33,123 nt of DNA from Acidimicrobiaceae bacterium. Its GTDB lineage: Bacteria > Actinomycetota > Acidimicrobiia > Acidimicrobiales > RAAP-2. The notes under the pieces were generated by a model. The model made no database searches and had not been told where the DNA came from. It was given only the letters and a program-made list of their open reading frames with translations. Where the stretch lies: contig PLEI01000069.1 in the NCBI GenBank assembly GCA_003136415.1, positions 30,972 to 64,094 of the forward strand, written 5' to 3'. The stretch's first letter is position 1, and each line of letters opens with the position of its first letter. The translations under genes were made by a program, and so were the position numbers. This document shows positions 1-7,269 of the stretch, piece after piece.

Positions 1-545
1 CGCCGCGTCTCGGCGAGGACGGTGATCGCCTTGGCCACCTGGGCCTCGGATCCCGCCATCAATACTTGGCGCCCCGCAATCAACACCTGTCGCGCGGTGC
101 CCATGAGGTCACGTGCGGAGATGTTCGCGCCGCCGTCGGTATTCTCCCACGGGCGGCCCAATTGCTCACGCTGCTCATTGACGAGCTGACGGCCGGCGTC
201 GGTGAGGACGTACGTGCGCCCGGTACCCAGCGTGCTGGCCTCGACCAGTCCCTCGTCCTCGAGCTGCTGCAAGACGGGGTAGATGGAGCCGGGGCTCGGA
301 CGCCAAGTCTCATTCGAACGCTCGGTGAGTTCCTGAATGAGCTGGTACCCATTGCTGGGCTTCTCATCGAGCAGGACAAGAACGGCGGCGCGGACGTCAC
401 CACGGCGCTGACGGCGACCGTCGCGACGCATGGGGCCTCCGCGGAAGGGTCCGTCGTGCCCGTGCATGTGCCCGGGTCCCCGGCGGCGCCGGCCCTGGAC
501 TCGATCGGGCTGTTCACTTCTTGAAAAGTCATTTTCGTTAAACAT
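1..545 (-). CDS. PadR-family transcriptional repressor (3' end beyond window)
   Basis: Translating the minus strand from the ATG at 545 gives a His/Gly/Arg-rich N-terminal extension (about 45 residues, with GHMHGHDGPFRGGPMRRDG) followed by a winged helix typical of PadR proteins: RRGDVRAAVLVLLDEKPSNG, then YQLIQELTERSNETWRPSPG, SIYPVLQQLEDEGLVEAS and GRTYVLTDAGRQLVNEQ. The GS(I/V)YP..L..LE.EG signature is diagnostic of PadR. PadR proteins are dimeric repressors that often control a neighbouring efflux or detoxification gene and themselves. The reading frame stays open to base 1, so the C-terminal dimerisation helices are cut off. The start is supported by a strong Shine-Dalgarno GGAGG six bases upstream of the ATG. 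The His-rich leader might bind metal, but that is only a suggestion. The regulated partner is not in the window. Confidence 0.88.
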   Translation of the reverse strand, partial: MFNENDFSRSEQPDRVQGRRRRGPGHMHGHDGPFRGGPMRRDGRRQRRGDVRAAVLVLLDEKPSNGYQLIQELTERSNETWRPSPGSIYPVLQQLEDEGLVEASTLGTGRTYVLTDAGRQLVNEQREQLGRPWENTDGGANISARDLMGTARQVLIAGRQVLMAGSEAQVAKAITVLAETR

Positions 546-597
546 CTGATTCCTCCAAAGTTCTCGTAAGCACTCGTGTAATACTTACTTAGTACTA

Positions 598-613
598 TAA
601 CGATATATCGTTA
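598..613. promoter_or_regulatory. Palindromic operator, probably for PadR autoregulation
   Basis: TAACGATATATCGTTA is a perfect 16-bp palindrome overlapping the padR -10 box. A second, imperfect copy of its core, TGATATATCG, lies at 665-674. AT-rich palindromes with a central ATAT core are usual for PadR-family sites. The assignment to this PadR is inferred from position, not shown. Confidence 0.6.
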
Positions 614-628
614 GTGTTCAGATGTCAA
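600..628 (-). promoter_or_regulatory. Promoter of the padR gene
   Basis: On the minus strand a perfect -35 box TTGACA (628-623) is followed after 17 bp by TATCGT (605-600), a four-of-six match to the -10 consensus. It points towards the padR start codon at 545. The -10 box lies inside the 16-bp palindrome at 598-613, so a bound repressor would block RNA polymerase. Confidence 0.6.
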
Positions 629-737
629 GTGTAAATTTCTGGAGTTATGAATTACCTGACCAAATGATATATCGATTCGCGCATCTCGTATCGAACGACT
701 ATCTCGTTGACCCAATTGCTCGTTCAGGAGCAAGGAT

Positions 738-771
738 GGCCGTCCAAAAGTTCGCCGACGGCCGCCTTTTT
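738..771 (+). terminator. Hairpin with T-tract, plus-strand direction
   Basis: GGCCGTC (738-744) and GACGGCC (757-763) can pair around a 12-base loop, and TTTTT follows at 767-771 on the plus strand. This is the form of an intrinsic terminator reading rightwards. On the minus strand, downstream of moaC, the same hairpin has no T-tract, so it would be a poor terminator for that gene. No convincing plus-strand gene precedes it. Confidence 0.35.
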
Positions 772-837
772 CACTGAGCGAACGTTGCCGGGACGGATCG
801 TGGTGTTTCGAAACGAGCAACGAGTCCCCGGCTGAGT

Positions 838-1305
838 TCAGGCAGATTCGTCAAGTCGAATCGGCCCGATCGACATCGTGCGGTCAACCGCCTTACACAT
901 GTCAAAGATCGTGAGGGACGCCGCGGTCGCCGCCGCCAGAGCGGGCATCCACGTCGAAAGAACATCCTCTCCCCGCACGCCGACCCTCACGTCGATGAAG
1001 TTCTCGCCCATCTCGAAGTCCACCGCTACCGCGCCCGAGAACTGGTCGTCGAGCAGGGGCAAATAGTGTGCCGAGGCCTTGGCGGCCTGGACCGCGGCGA
1101 ATCGCGCGGCGGCGAGAACGTCACCCTTCTTCAGGGAATTCGTTGCCACCATTTGGGCCGTCACCTCGAGCATCGTCACCCGACTGCGGGCCTGGCGCGT
1201 GGGCGCCGAGAAAATGGATTGCCCCGCCCGCTTGCCTGAAGGCGTCACCGACTCGTGCATGCTCAAATGTACCCTTCCGGTCGATGCGACTTCGCGGGTC
1301 ATCAC
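838..1305 (-). CDS. Divergent MoaC paralogue (MoaC1), keeps K51/D128/K131 half of the active site
   Basis: The product (155 aa from GTG 1305, or 154 from ATG 1302, which has the better-spaced GAGGA site) aligns with MoaC, cyclic pyranopterin monophosphate synthase, which converts 3',8-cH2GTP to cPMP in Moco synthesis. It keeps KGDVLAAARFAAVQAAK, so Lys51 (E. coli numbering) is present, and LTIFDMCKAVDRTMSIGPIR, so Asp128 and Lys131 are present. The IPLCHPL motif is replaced by LPLLDDQ, losing Cys76 and His77; GVEMEALTA is replaced by STWMPALAA, losing Glu112 and Glu114; the C-terminal KSGG with Lys147 is absent because the protein ends at RLDESA. Alone it should not be a normal MoaC. The second paralogue at 9067-9549 shows the opposite pattern. 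The gene stands alone on the minus strand, divergent from mog. Confidence 0.85.
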   Translation of the reverse strand: MMTREVASTGRVHLSMHESVTPSGKRAGQSIFSAPTRQARSRVTMLEVTAQMVATNSLKKGDVLAAARFAAVQAAKASAHYLPLLDDQFSGAVAVDFEMGENFIDVRVGVRGEDVLSTWMPALAAATAASLTIFDMCKAVDRTMSIGPIRLDESA

Positions 1306-1318
1306 TTACTTCCTCACG

Positions 1319-1324
1319 TACTCT
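1319..1324 (+). promoter_or_regulatory. -10 box of a probable leaderless promoter for mog
   Basis: TACTCT ends six bases before the ATG at 1331, the spacing expected when transcription starts at the start codon. No good -35 box is evident (GGGTCA lies 17 bp upstream). There is no clear Shine-Dalgarno site, only TTGGA touching the ATG. A leaderless start would explain how mog begins only 25 bp from the divergent moaC1. Confidence 0.45.
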
Positions 1325-1330
1325 CTTGGA

Positions 1331-1837
1331 ATGGCCTATCGGGCAAAAATACTCACCGTGTCGGACTCAGTCAGTGACGGACGCCGCGAGGATGGCGCCG
1401 GACCACTTCTCAAGGCGCGTCTGATCGATTCTGGTTTCGAGGTCGACGAGGTACGCGTGGTGCCCGATGGGGTGAGCTCAGTGGCGTCATCGCTGCTGGC
1501 GATGTCTCTGGGGTTCGCGGGTCTCATCGTGACGACTGGCGGTACTGGTTTCTCACCACGCGACCTGACCCCGGAAGCGACATTGCAAATTCTCGAACGA
1601 GAAGCGCCGGGTTTTGACGAGCTCATGCGCGCGACGAGTCCGTTCGGCGCGCTCTCGCGTTCGCGCAGCGGCACAGTGGCACGCTGCCTCATCGTGAACA
1701 CGCCCGGTTCGCCCGAGGCGGCCATTGAATGCCTCGAGGCGGTGCTCGCCCTGGTACCGCACGCCCTCGATCTCTTAAGGGGCGGTGGTGAAACTCACCC
1801 GCCCGAGACGGGCGGCAGTACTGCGACCTCGTCCTGA
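1331..1837 (+). CDS. mog: Molybdopterin adenylyltransferase-type protein (MogA/MoaB family)
   Basis: The 168-residue product belongs to the MoaB/Mog fold, which adenylates molybdopterin before molybdate insertion by MoeA. Seen in the sequence: the N-terminal strand AKILTVSDSVSDG, followed by RREDGAGPLL, the nucleotide-binding loop LIVTTGGTGFSPRDLTPEAT, and ARCLIVNTPGSPEAA near the C-terminus. Length is normal for the family (about 160-195 aa). The reading frame is open further upstream, but that part runs antisense through moaC1; homology begins at MAYRAKILTVSD, so ATG 1331 is chosen. The last 43 bases overlap the 3' end of convergent moaD. MoaB and MogA cannot be told apart with certainty from sequence, but no other member of the family is seen here. 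Confidence 0.88.
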   Translation: MAYRAKILTVSDSVSDGRREDGAGPLLKARLIDSGFEVDEVRVVPDGVSSVASSLLAMSLGFAGLIVTTGGTGFSPRDLTPEATLQILEREAPGFDELMRATSPFGALSRSRSGTVARCLIVNTPGSPEAAIECLEAVLALVPHALDLLRGGGETHPPETGGSTATSS

Positions 1838-2031
1838 GGCCCCACCGCTTGCTCCCTCGACGAAGGTTCGCCATTCACCCAGATTTTGGAGACCTTCAAC
1901 ACCTCTTCGAACGTCGATCCATAGCGGTCGACCGCGCCACGCAGGACCTCGCCGACGGTCGCGCCTTCGATGTGGTCGTCGCGAACACCCGCGGCCTCGC
2001 GCGCTGGCCCTAACAGAAGAATGCGACTCAC
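1795..2031 (-). CDS. moaD: Molybdopterin synthase small subunit, MoaD
   Basis: This 78-residue ubiquitin-fold protein ends in VSGG. The terminal Gly-Gly is the hallmark of MoaD: its C-terminus is activated and thiocarboxylated, and donates sulfur to cPMP in the MoaD-MoaE complex. The start is GTG at 2031 and overlaps the moeA stop (GTGA), which points to coupled translation after moeA. The 3' end lies inside the convergent mog gene. No moeB-type activating enzyme is encoded in the window, so it must lie elsewhere. Confidence 0.88.
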   Translation of the reverse strand: MSRILLLGPAREAAGVRDDHIEGATVGEVLRGAVDRYGSTFEEVLKVSKIWVNGEPSSREQAVGPQDEVAVLPPVSGG

Positions 2032-3260
2032 GGGTCACCCAGCGCGTCGGCGTCCACAATGATGATGGGCGCGGATTCTCCGACACCGTGCGAGCCACCC
2101 GGCGCGAGAATCGCAATGGCGTTGCAGTTTACGAGAGAGCTCATCAGGTGCGAAAAATGTGGCGCGGCCTCGACCACGTGAATTCGACCGTCGCCGCGCA
2201 CGCGCGCACTGACGTGCACGAAGTGCGTCTTGGTGTCATCGGGCGTCGGCAATGAAATATCGAGTGTGGCGAGAACGTGCAGACGATCGACCAGTTCGTG
2301 TCCTCCAAGAATCCGCAGTGCCGGACGAACGAACACTTCGAAACTCACGCGAGTCGAGACGGGGTTGCCGGGCAGGCCGAATACTGGTGTGTCGTCGTCA
2401 CCCACGAGTCCGAAAGCAAAGGGTTTGGCCGGTTTGATAGCGACCTGCATCGAACGGGCGCGGCCCTCGCTCAATTCATCGATGATGAGTTTGACGTGGT
2501 CCACGTCGCCCACACTCACCCCGCCGGTGGCGATCACCGCGTCACACTGGGACACGGCCCCACGAAGGAGTTGCGTGATCTCGTCGTGGTCATCCGCCGC
2601 AACCCCGAAATCGACCGCGGTCACTCCCGACTCGCGCAAGAGCGCGAGAAGCAAGGGTCGATTCAGGTCGCGGATCTGGCCGGGCCGCAGTGACTCATTC
2701 GAGAGCGCCAACTCGTCGCCCGTGGAGAGGACTCCCACTCGGGGTCGACGATGAACCCGAACCGAACCCAGACCCTGGCCCGCGAGGACGGCAATCGCAG
2801 GAGCGCGAAGCTCACGGTGCGCTCTCACCAGTACCTGACCAATAGTCACGTCGTCGCCGGGATGGCGCACGCAATCCCCCAAATCGATGTGCCGAGGTAT
2901 CACCACGACATCGTCACCCTCTAGTGTCACGTCTTCGATCTTGCACACCGTGTCGGCGCCCTCGGGTAGGGGGGCACCGGTCATGATTCTCATAGCCTCA
3001 CCCGGTTCTAGGTGCATCGACGATACGTGGCCGGCCATGACCGAGTCGACGATTCGCAAACGTGTAGTCCCCGTCACCGTATCGGCGGCCCGAAAGGTGA
3101 AGCCGTCCATCGACGAATTGCGAAAACTGGGCACCTGTTCGCGCGCCACGACGTCGTCGGAAGTCGCACACCCCAAGGCCTGGTCGAGGGCCACGACCTC
3201 CGCCGCCAGCGCCGCCAGACCACTGAGGACGAATTCCTTGGCTTCCTCGAGCGAGATCAC
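2028..3260 (-). CDS. moeA: Molybdopterin molybdenumtransferase, MoeA
   Basis: The 410-residue product has the full MoeA architecture. It shows SFRNSSMDGFTFRAADT near residue 46, the PSTGDEL-type motif as VGVLSTGDELALSNESLRPG, IATGGVSVGDVDHVK, and GLPGNPVSTRVSFEVFVRPA. MoeA inserts molybdate into adenylated molybdopterin to give Moco. The start is GTG at 3260 with GAGG just upstream. It is the middle gene of a minus-strand operon moaE-moeA-moaD, separated from moaE by 42 bp and overlapping moaD by four. Length is normal (about 400-415 aa). Nothing in the catalytic motifs looks damaged. Confidence 0.93.
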   Translation of the reverse strand: MISLEEAKEFVLSGLAALAAEVVALDQALGCATSDDVVAREQVPSFRNSSMDGFTFRAADTVTGTTRLRIVDSVMAGHVSSMHLEPGEAMRIMTGAPLPEGADTVCKIEDVTLEGDDVVVIPRHIDLGDCVRHPGDDVTIGQVLVRAHRELRAPAIAVLAGQGLGSVRVHRRPRVGVLSTGDELALSNESLRPGQIRDLNRPLLLALLRESGVTAVDFGVAADDHDEITQLLRGAVSQCDAVIATGGVSVGDVDHVKLIIDELSEGRARSMQVAIKPAKPFAFGLVGDDDTPVFGLPGNPVSTRVSFEVFVRPALRILGGHELVDRLHVLATLDISLPTPDDTKTHFVHVSARVRGDGRIHVVEAAPHFSHLMSSLVNCNAIAILAPGGSHGVGESAPIIIVDADALGDP

Positions 3261-3302
3261 GCCGCCTCGATTGTCAGAGACACACTGATGACGTGGCTCG
3301 GC

Positions 3303-3767
3303 CTACGCATCATGAACGCTCACGATGTCGTGAGCCTCCTGGCTCCAGGCCGAGCCGGTAGGCCACACTTCACGCTTCCACATCGGAACGCCCTTCTTCA
3401 CGGTGTCGATGCAGTACTGCGCGGCCTCGAACGCCTCACGACGGTGGGGTGAGGAGACCACGATGACCACCGCGGGCTGCCCCAGGAGCACCCGCCCGAT
3501 GCGGTGGTGGATGGCGACGGCCACGATATCCGGCCAGCGTTCGCGCGCGACCGCAATGACTTCACGCATCCGACCCTCGGCCAGTTCGACGCTCGTCTCG
3601 TATTCCAACTCCGTGACGTCGTGGCCCGTGGACGAACTGCGGCGCGTGGTACCGCAGAAGGTGACGATCGCGCCACACTCGGGACGGGTGGCCCACTGCT
3701 CGAGAAGATCCGCCTCCAAGGGCGTTTCGGCGACCTCAACCCAGTCCACGTTCCCCTTGGCGTCCAT
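3303..3767 (-). CDS. moaE: Molybdopterin synthase catalytic subunit, MoaE
   Basis: MoaE converts cPMP to molybdopterin using sulfur carried by MoaD. The 154-residue product has the family signatures: GAIVTFCGTTRR (conserved Arg), LEYETSVELAEGRM, RIGRVLLGQPAVVIVVSSPH with the conserved His, and VKKGVPMWKREVW with the two catalytic lysines. The reading frame is open far upstream to about 4370, but that extension is antisense to modA and unlike MoaE. The ATG at 3767, with GGTGA upstream, is chosen; an in-frame GTG at 3776 is an alternative. It heads the operon moaE-moeA-moaD and is divergent from modA across a 220-bp intergenic stretch containing an AT-rich patch at about 3850-3890. I could not assign promoters there with confidence. 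Confidence 0.92.
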   Translation of the reverse strand: MDAKGNVDWVEVAETPLEADLLEQWATRPECGAIVTFCGTTRRSSSTGHDVTELEYETSVELAEGRMREVIAVARERWPDIVAVAIHHRIGRVLLGQPAVVIVVSSPHRREAFEAAQYCIDTVKKGVPMWKREVWPTGSAWSQEAHDIVSVHDA

Positions 3768-3987
3768 GACACTCACCCTAATTTGCAAGGCCCGGGCATG
3801 AGAACGTCCCTCCCCGACCCGCCAAGGCAGTCGTCGTCGGGCATCTACAGCCGTATTTCGTAATTTTGTGTCGCATTTACCGCCATTTTCTCCTACGATG
3901 ACTGCACGCACCGCCACCGTGGCGATCTCGGGCGACGAGTCGGAGCATCGACGAGGGACCACGGGCACTACGAGAGGGGACAACACG

Positions 3988-4860
3988 ATGGACCACTTGC
4001 CACTGACCCGCGCCTCGATGCGCGGAGTCCTGGCGATGGGAGTATCCGCGATCTTGGCTACCGTCGTCGTCGGCGACGCCATCACCGCCACCAATGCGCA
4101 CGCCGCTACGCGCACCCACTCCGGACCCGTCGACGTGCTCTTCGCTGGCTCCTTCCTCGATCTCATGCAGAAGAAGATTGAACCGGCTTTCCACCGGGCC
4201 ACCGGGTACAGCGTGGTAGGCATCTCGGGAGGCTCCTCCGCTCTGGCGAGCGAGATCAAGGGGGGCACCGAGGTGGGCGACGTGTTCTTGAGCGCTTCGA
4301 AGAAAGTCAACGGCACCCTCGAGGGTTCCGCGAACGGTAGCTGGGTGTCGTCGTACCGTGAGTTCGCCACGTCAGTGCTGGTACTCGGCTATAACCCCGC
4401 GTCGAAGTTCGCTTCGGCCCTGCGCCACGAGCCGTGGTTCGACGTCGTGACCCGGCCGGGCTTCATTCTCGGACGCACCGACCCCGCGACCGACCCCAAG
4501 GGGGTTCTCGCCGTCGATGCCCTGCAAGGCGTTGCGCTCAGTTATGACCTTCCCGGTCTGGCGACTCTCGCAACGTCGAAGTCGAACGTCTTCACGGAGA
4601 CCTCCCTCGTGGGAGAACTTCAGGCGGGCCAAATCGACGCCGGATTCTTCTATCAAGTTGAAGCTTCCTCGGCGCACCTGAAGACGGTGCCTCTCGTCGG
4701 GACCGGCCTCTTCGCCCACTACACGTTGGCCACGTTGCGAAACGCACCCCACCCGGCCGCAGCGACGGCGTTCACCAACTTTATGTTGAGCGCCCGGGGT
4801 CGCGCGTTGCTGCGCGCCAATGGCGTCACGCCCCTGGTACCAGCACTCGTCGCTCACTAG
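3988..4860 (+). CDS. modA: Molybdate/tungstate ABC transporter substrate-binding protein (ModA/WtpA type)
   Basis: The 290-residue product has a Sec signal peptide (a basic start, then VLAMGVSAILATVVVGDA, likely cleavage after NAHA) and a periplasmic-binding-protein body: VDVLFAGSFLDLMQKKIEPA, GISGGSSALASEIKGG, VGDVFLSASKKVNG, GRTDPATDPKGVLAVDAL and GQIDAGFFYQVEAS. This is the pattern of tungstate/molybdate receptors. There is no lipobox cysteine, so it may be held to the cell by its signal segment or released. The ATG at 3988 has a GAGGGG site nine bases upstream; further upstream start codons in the same frame lack one and precede no signal peptide. It is directly followed by the fused permease-ATPase. 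Molybdate and tungstate specificity cannot be separated from sequence. Confidence 0.85.
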   Translation: MDHLPLTRASMRGVLAMGVSAILATVVVGDAITATNAHAATRTHSGPVDVLFAGSFLDLMQKKIEPAFHRATGYSVVGISGGSSALASEIKGGTEVGDVFLSASKKVNGTLEGSANGSWVSSYREFATSVLVLGYNPASKFASALRHEPWFDVVTRPGFILGRTDPATDPKGVLAVDALQGVALSYDLPGLATLATSKSNVFTETSLVGELQAGQIDAGFFYQVEASSAHLKTVPLVGTGLFAHYTLATLRNAPHPAAATAFTNFMLSARGRALLRANGVTPLVPALVAH

Positions 4861-4861
4861 T

Positions 4862-6775
4862 GTGACGCCCGAGCCGCGCGCCAGCACTCGAGGTAGCGAC
4901 GCGCATCGTTCCCTCACTCCCTTAGGGATCCTCGGCGGACTGCTCGTCCTCTACCTGGCGTTTCCCCTGGGCGCCTTCGTGGTGCGCTTCGCCTCCTCGC
5001 GCCAGAGAGGCTTCTCGACGCCGGGGCTTTTCCCCTCGTTGTCGATGTCGGTGAGTTGCGCGACAATTTCCCTGGCCCTCATCACCGTCCTCGGTGTCCC
5101 CCTAGCTTTCGTCCTCGCACGCTCCACCAGTCGCATCGCCAAGGTCGTCGGTGTCCTCGTCCAAGTGCCACTCGCTCTGCCGCCCTTGATGAGTGGCATC
5201 GTCTTGATCTACGTCATTGGCCCCTACACCTTCCTTGGTCGCACCTTTCACCGCGAACTCACCAATTCTCGCGCCGGCATCATCATCGCGATGACCTTCG
5301 TCGCCGCACCTTTTCTCATTGTCGCGGCTCGAGCCGCCTTCGTCACGCTGGACCAGGGGCTGCTCGACGTGGCCCACACGCTGGGACATTCCGAGGTGTC
5401 GCGTTTCCTGCGGGTGGCCGTCCCCCTCGCGGGACCGAGCATTCGCGCCGGAATGTTGCTCACGTGGCTGCGCGCTTTCGGCGAATACGGCGCCGTCGTC
5501 GTGCTCGCCTACAACCCCACGTCCTTGCCGATCTTCACCTACAACCAATTCAGCGGCGTTGGTCTGTCCACAACTCTGGCACCGACCGCCCTCGCAATCG
5601 TCGTGGCCGTGGGGGCGGTGTTGATCAGCCGCGTCTCGTTCTCGTCGCGGCGTCATCAGACTGTCCCTTCGGGGCCGGCGGTACCTGGGGAGTCTGGCGC
5701 ACTCACTCCCCAGTCGATCGCCTTTCACACGGTGGCCGACGCCGGATCATTCCACCTCGATCTGGCGCACGGTGACGTCAGTCACCTCGCGGTGCTGGGA
5801 CCCTCCGGCTCGGGAAAATCACTGCTCCTGCGCAGCCTCGCCGGACTGGGCAACTCGCGCAGTGATCTCGCGTGCAACGGCGAGTCCTTCGCCAACGTGC
5901 GCATCGCGCATCGCGCAGTGGGCTACGTCGCTCAGGGCTTCTCACTCTTTCCCCACCTCAGGGTGTGGCAACAACTACTCTTTGCCCGCTACGCGACCCC
6001 GGAGGTCGCGGCATACTGGCGTGACCAGTTGCAACTGCGCGGCCTCGAAGATCGTCTCCCTTCGGAGCTCTCGGGCGGCCAGCGCCAACGCGTGGCCCTG
6101 GCCCAGGCACTGTGCAACTCTCCGCGGGTGCTGCTCCTCGATGAGCCCTTTTCGGCCCTCGACTCACCCGTTCGCCACGAGTTGCGCCGAGTCCTTCGAC
6201 GATTGCAACAGGACACGGGCATCTCCACAGTCCTCGTGACCCACGACCCCGAGGAGGCGGCGCTGCTGGCCCAAGAACTCATCGTCATGCGCGATGGCCA
6301 TCAACTCCAAGCCGGGACGGTTCCTGAGATATTCAACCACCCGGCCTCGCCCGACGTGGCGCGTTTGCTCGGCATGACCAACATCTTCGCCGCGGTCGTC
6401 GTCGCTCCCGACGCCCTGGAGGTTGGGGGCACCAGGTTGCCGGTCGCGACGACGTTGGCCCCGGGCACCCACGTCACTTGTAGCGTGCGGCCCGAACTCG
6501 TGAGGCTGCGCGCCGTGGGCGGTGCGAGCGGCACAACGCCGGCGACGTGGCGCGGCACCGTGGGGGACATCGCCGACCTGGGCACCGCCACCATCGTTTT
6601 TGTGGAGATGGGCGACGTCGAGATTCAGTCGCGCGCCAGTGACTCGGGCGGGTTGCGCGTGGGTGATGAGTGCGACGTAGGTTTCGCCGAAGGTTCGTTA
6701 TCGCTGTGGCCCGTCTCCTCGAGCGAAAACGCCACGACGTCGCCACGCGGCACGTCGCCGCAAGTGCGCGCCTAG
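4862..6775 (+). CDS. modBC: Fused molybdate ABC transporter permease and ATPase (ModB-ModC)
   Basis: One 637-residue polypeptide holds a ModB-like permease and a ModC-like ATPase. Residues about 20-265 have several hydrophobic segments and an EAA-type loop (DVAHTLGHSEVSRFLRVAVP, then AFGEYGAVVVLAYN). Residues about 280-500 form an ABC ATPase: Walker A GPSGSGKSLLLR, Q-loop VAQGFSLFP, signature LSGGQRQRVALAQAL, Walker B VLLLDEPFSALD and switch VLVTHD. A TOBE-like region ends the protein. The start is taken as GTG 4862, one base after the modA stop; an in-frame ATG at 4820 would overlap modA by 41 bp. Its TAG stop shares CTAG with the stop of the convergent gene. Fusion fixes permease and ATPase at 1:1. 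Confidence 0.88.
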   Translation: MTPEPRASTRGSDAHRSLTPLGILGGLLVLYLAFPLGAFVVRFASSRQRGFSTPGLFPSLSMSVSCATISLALITVLGVPLAFVLARSTSRIAKVVGVLVQVPLALPPLMSGIVLIYVIGPYTFLGRTFHRELTNSRAGIIIAMTFVAAPFLIVAARAAFVTLDQGLLDVAHTLGHSEVSRFLRVAVPLAGPSIRAGMLLTWLRAFGEYGAVVVLAYNPTSLPIFTYNQFSGVGLSTTLAPTALAIVVAVGAVLISRVSFSSRRHQTVPSGPAVPGESGALTPQSIAFHTVADAGSFHLDLAHGDVSHLAVLGPSGSGKSLLLRSLAGLGNSRSDLACNGESFANVRIAHRAVGYVAQGFSLFPHLRVWQQLLFARYATPEVAAYWRDQLQLRGLEDRLPSELSGGQRQRVALAQALCNSPRVLLLDEPFSALDSPVRHELRRVLRRLQQDTGISTVLVTHDPEEAALLAQELIVMRDGHQLQAGTVPEIFNHPASPDVARLLGMTNIFAAVVVAPDALEVGGTRLPVATTLAPGTHVTCSVRPELVRLRAVGGASGTTPATWRGTVGDIADLGTATIVFVEMGDVEIQSRASDSGGLRVGDECDVGFAEGSLSLWPVSSSENATTSPRGTSPQVRA

Positions 6776-7173
6776 AACTGGGCCGGGATTTCCACGCCAA
6801 CGTTGGTTGCTTTGACCACCGCGTCGACCACCACTCCGGGGGCCAGCTTCAACTCGTCGGCGGCCTCGCGAGTAATGAGCGAGACGAAGCGGTGTGGTCC
6901 GGCTTGGATCTCCACCTGAGCCACGACCTTGTCTTTGACGACCTTGGTCACGATACCGACGAAACGATTACGTGCGGACTGGGCGCGCGGCTGGTGCGTG
7001 GTCGCGTCGCCCGCAATTTCGACTGCCAACTTAGCCAAATCAGCGCCGTCGTAGTAGCGACGTCCGTCGGGCGCCACGCTCGCCGCGATGCGTCCGGTGC
7101 TCGCCCAGCGTCGCAAGGTGTCGACGCTCACGCCCAACAGTTCAGCGGCCTGGCCCACTCGATATTTCGCCAT
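6772..7173 (-). CDS. MerR/BldC-type helix-turn-helix protein with C-terminal TOBE (molybdate-binding) domain
   Basis: The 133-residue product has an N-terminal MerR-like helix-turn-helix (YRVGQAAELLGVSVDTLRRW, then TGRIAASVAPDGRRYY) and, from about residue 68, a single TOBE/Mop domain: NRFVGIVTKVVKDKVVAQVE, then IQAGPHRFVSLITREAADEL and ATNVGVEIP. TOBE domains bind molybdate or tungstate. Such HTH-TOBE proteins are common next to mod genes in Actinobacteria and are thought to sense molybdate, in place of the LysR-like ModE. The start ATG at 7173 matches the start of homology; an upstream in-frame extension to 7326 is antisense to the next gene. It converges on modBC with shared stop bases. 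Its DNA target is not identified. Confidence 0.85.
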   Translation of the reverse strand: MAKYRVGQAAELLGVSVDTLRRWASTGRIAASVAPDGRRYYDGADLAKLAVEIAGDATTHQPRAQSARNRFVGIVTKVVKDKVVAQVEIQAGPHRFVSLITREAADELKLAPGVVVDAVVKATNVGVEIPAQF

Positions 7174-7257
7174 GACCCACAGGTTAACGAGTCGATCTGC
7201 GCCCACCCTCGACGACGCCACGGCCACGCCATCGAGAAGTAGCCACCGTCGACGATA

Positions 7258-7263
7258 CATAAT
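7258..7263 (+). promoter_or_regulatory. -10 box of a probable leaderless promoter
   Basis: CATAAT (an alternative register is TACATA two bases earlier) ends six bases before ATG 7270. The GGAG at 7264-7267 is too close to the ATG to act as a Shine-Dalgarno site, which favours leaderless initiation. Confidence 0.45.
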
Positions 7264-7269
7264 GGAGTG

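Noticed and set aside
622..777. A 51-codon plus-strand reading frame (begins MSSVNFWSYELPDQ) between padR and moaC1
   Set aside because: It has no ribosome site, its codon use differs from the neighbours, and its stop lies after the T-tract of the hairpin at 738-771, so a terminated transcript would lack the stop.
1079..1330. Upstream in-frame extension of mog
   Set aside because: It is antisense to moaC1 and has no Mog homology.
3768..3987. Molybdenum cofactor riboswitch or ModE-type operator before modA/moaE
   Set aside because: I looked for a structured leader and for an inverted repeat and saw only an AT-rich patch; a covariance-model search would be needed to be sure.
3768..4370. Long N-terminal extension of MoaE on the minus strand
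   Set aside because: It is antisense to modA and the intergenic region, is unlike MoaE, and a good start with a ribosome site exists at 3767.
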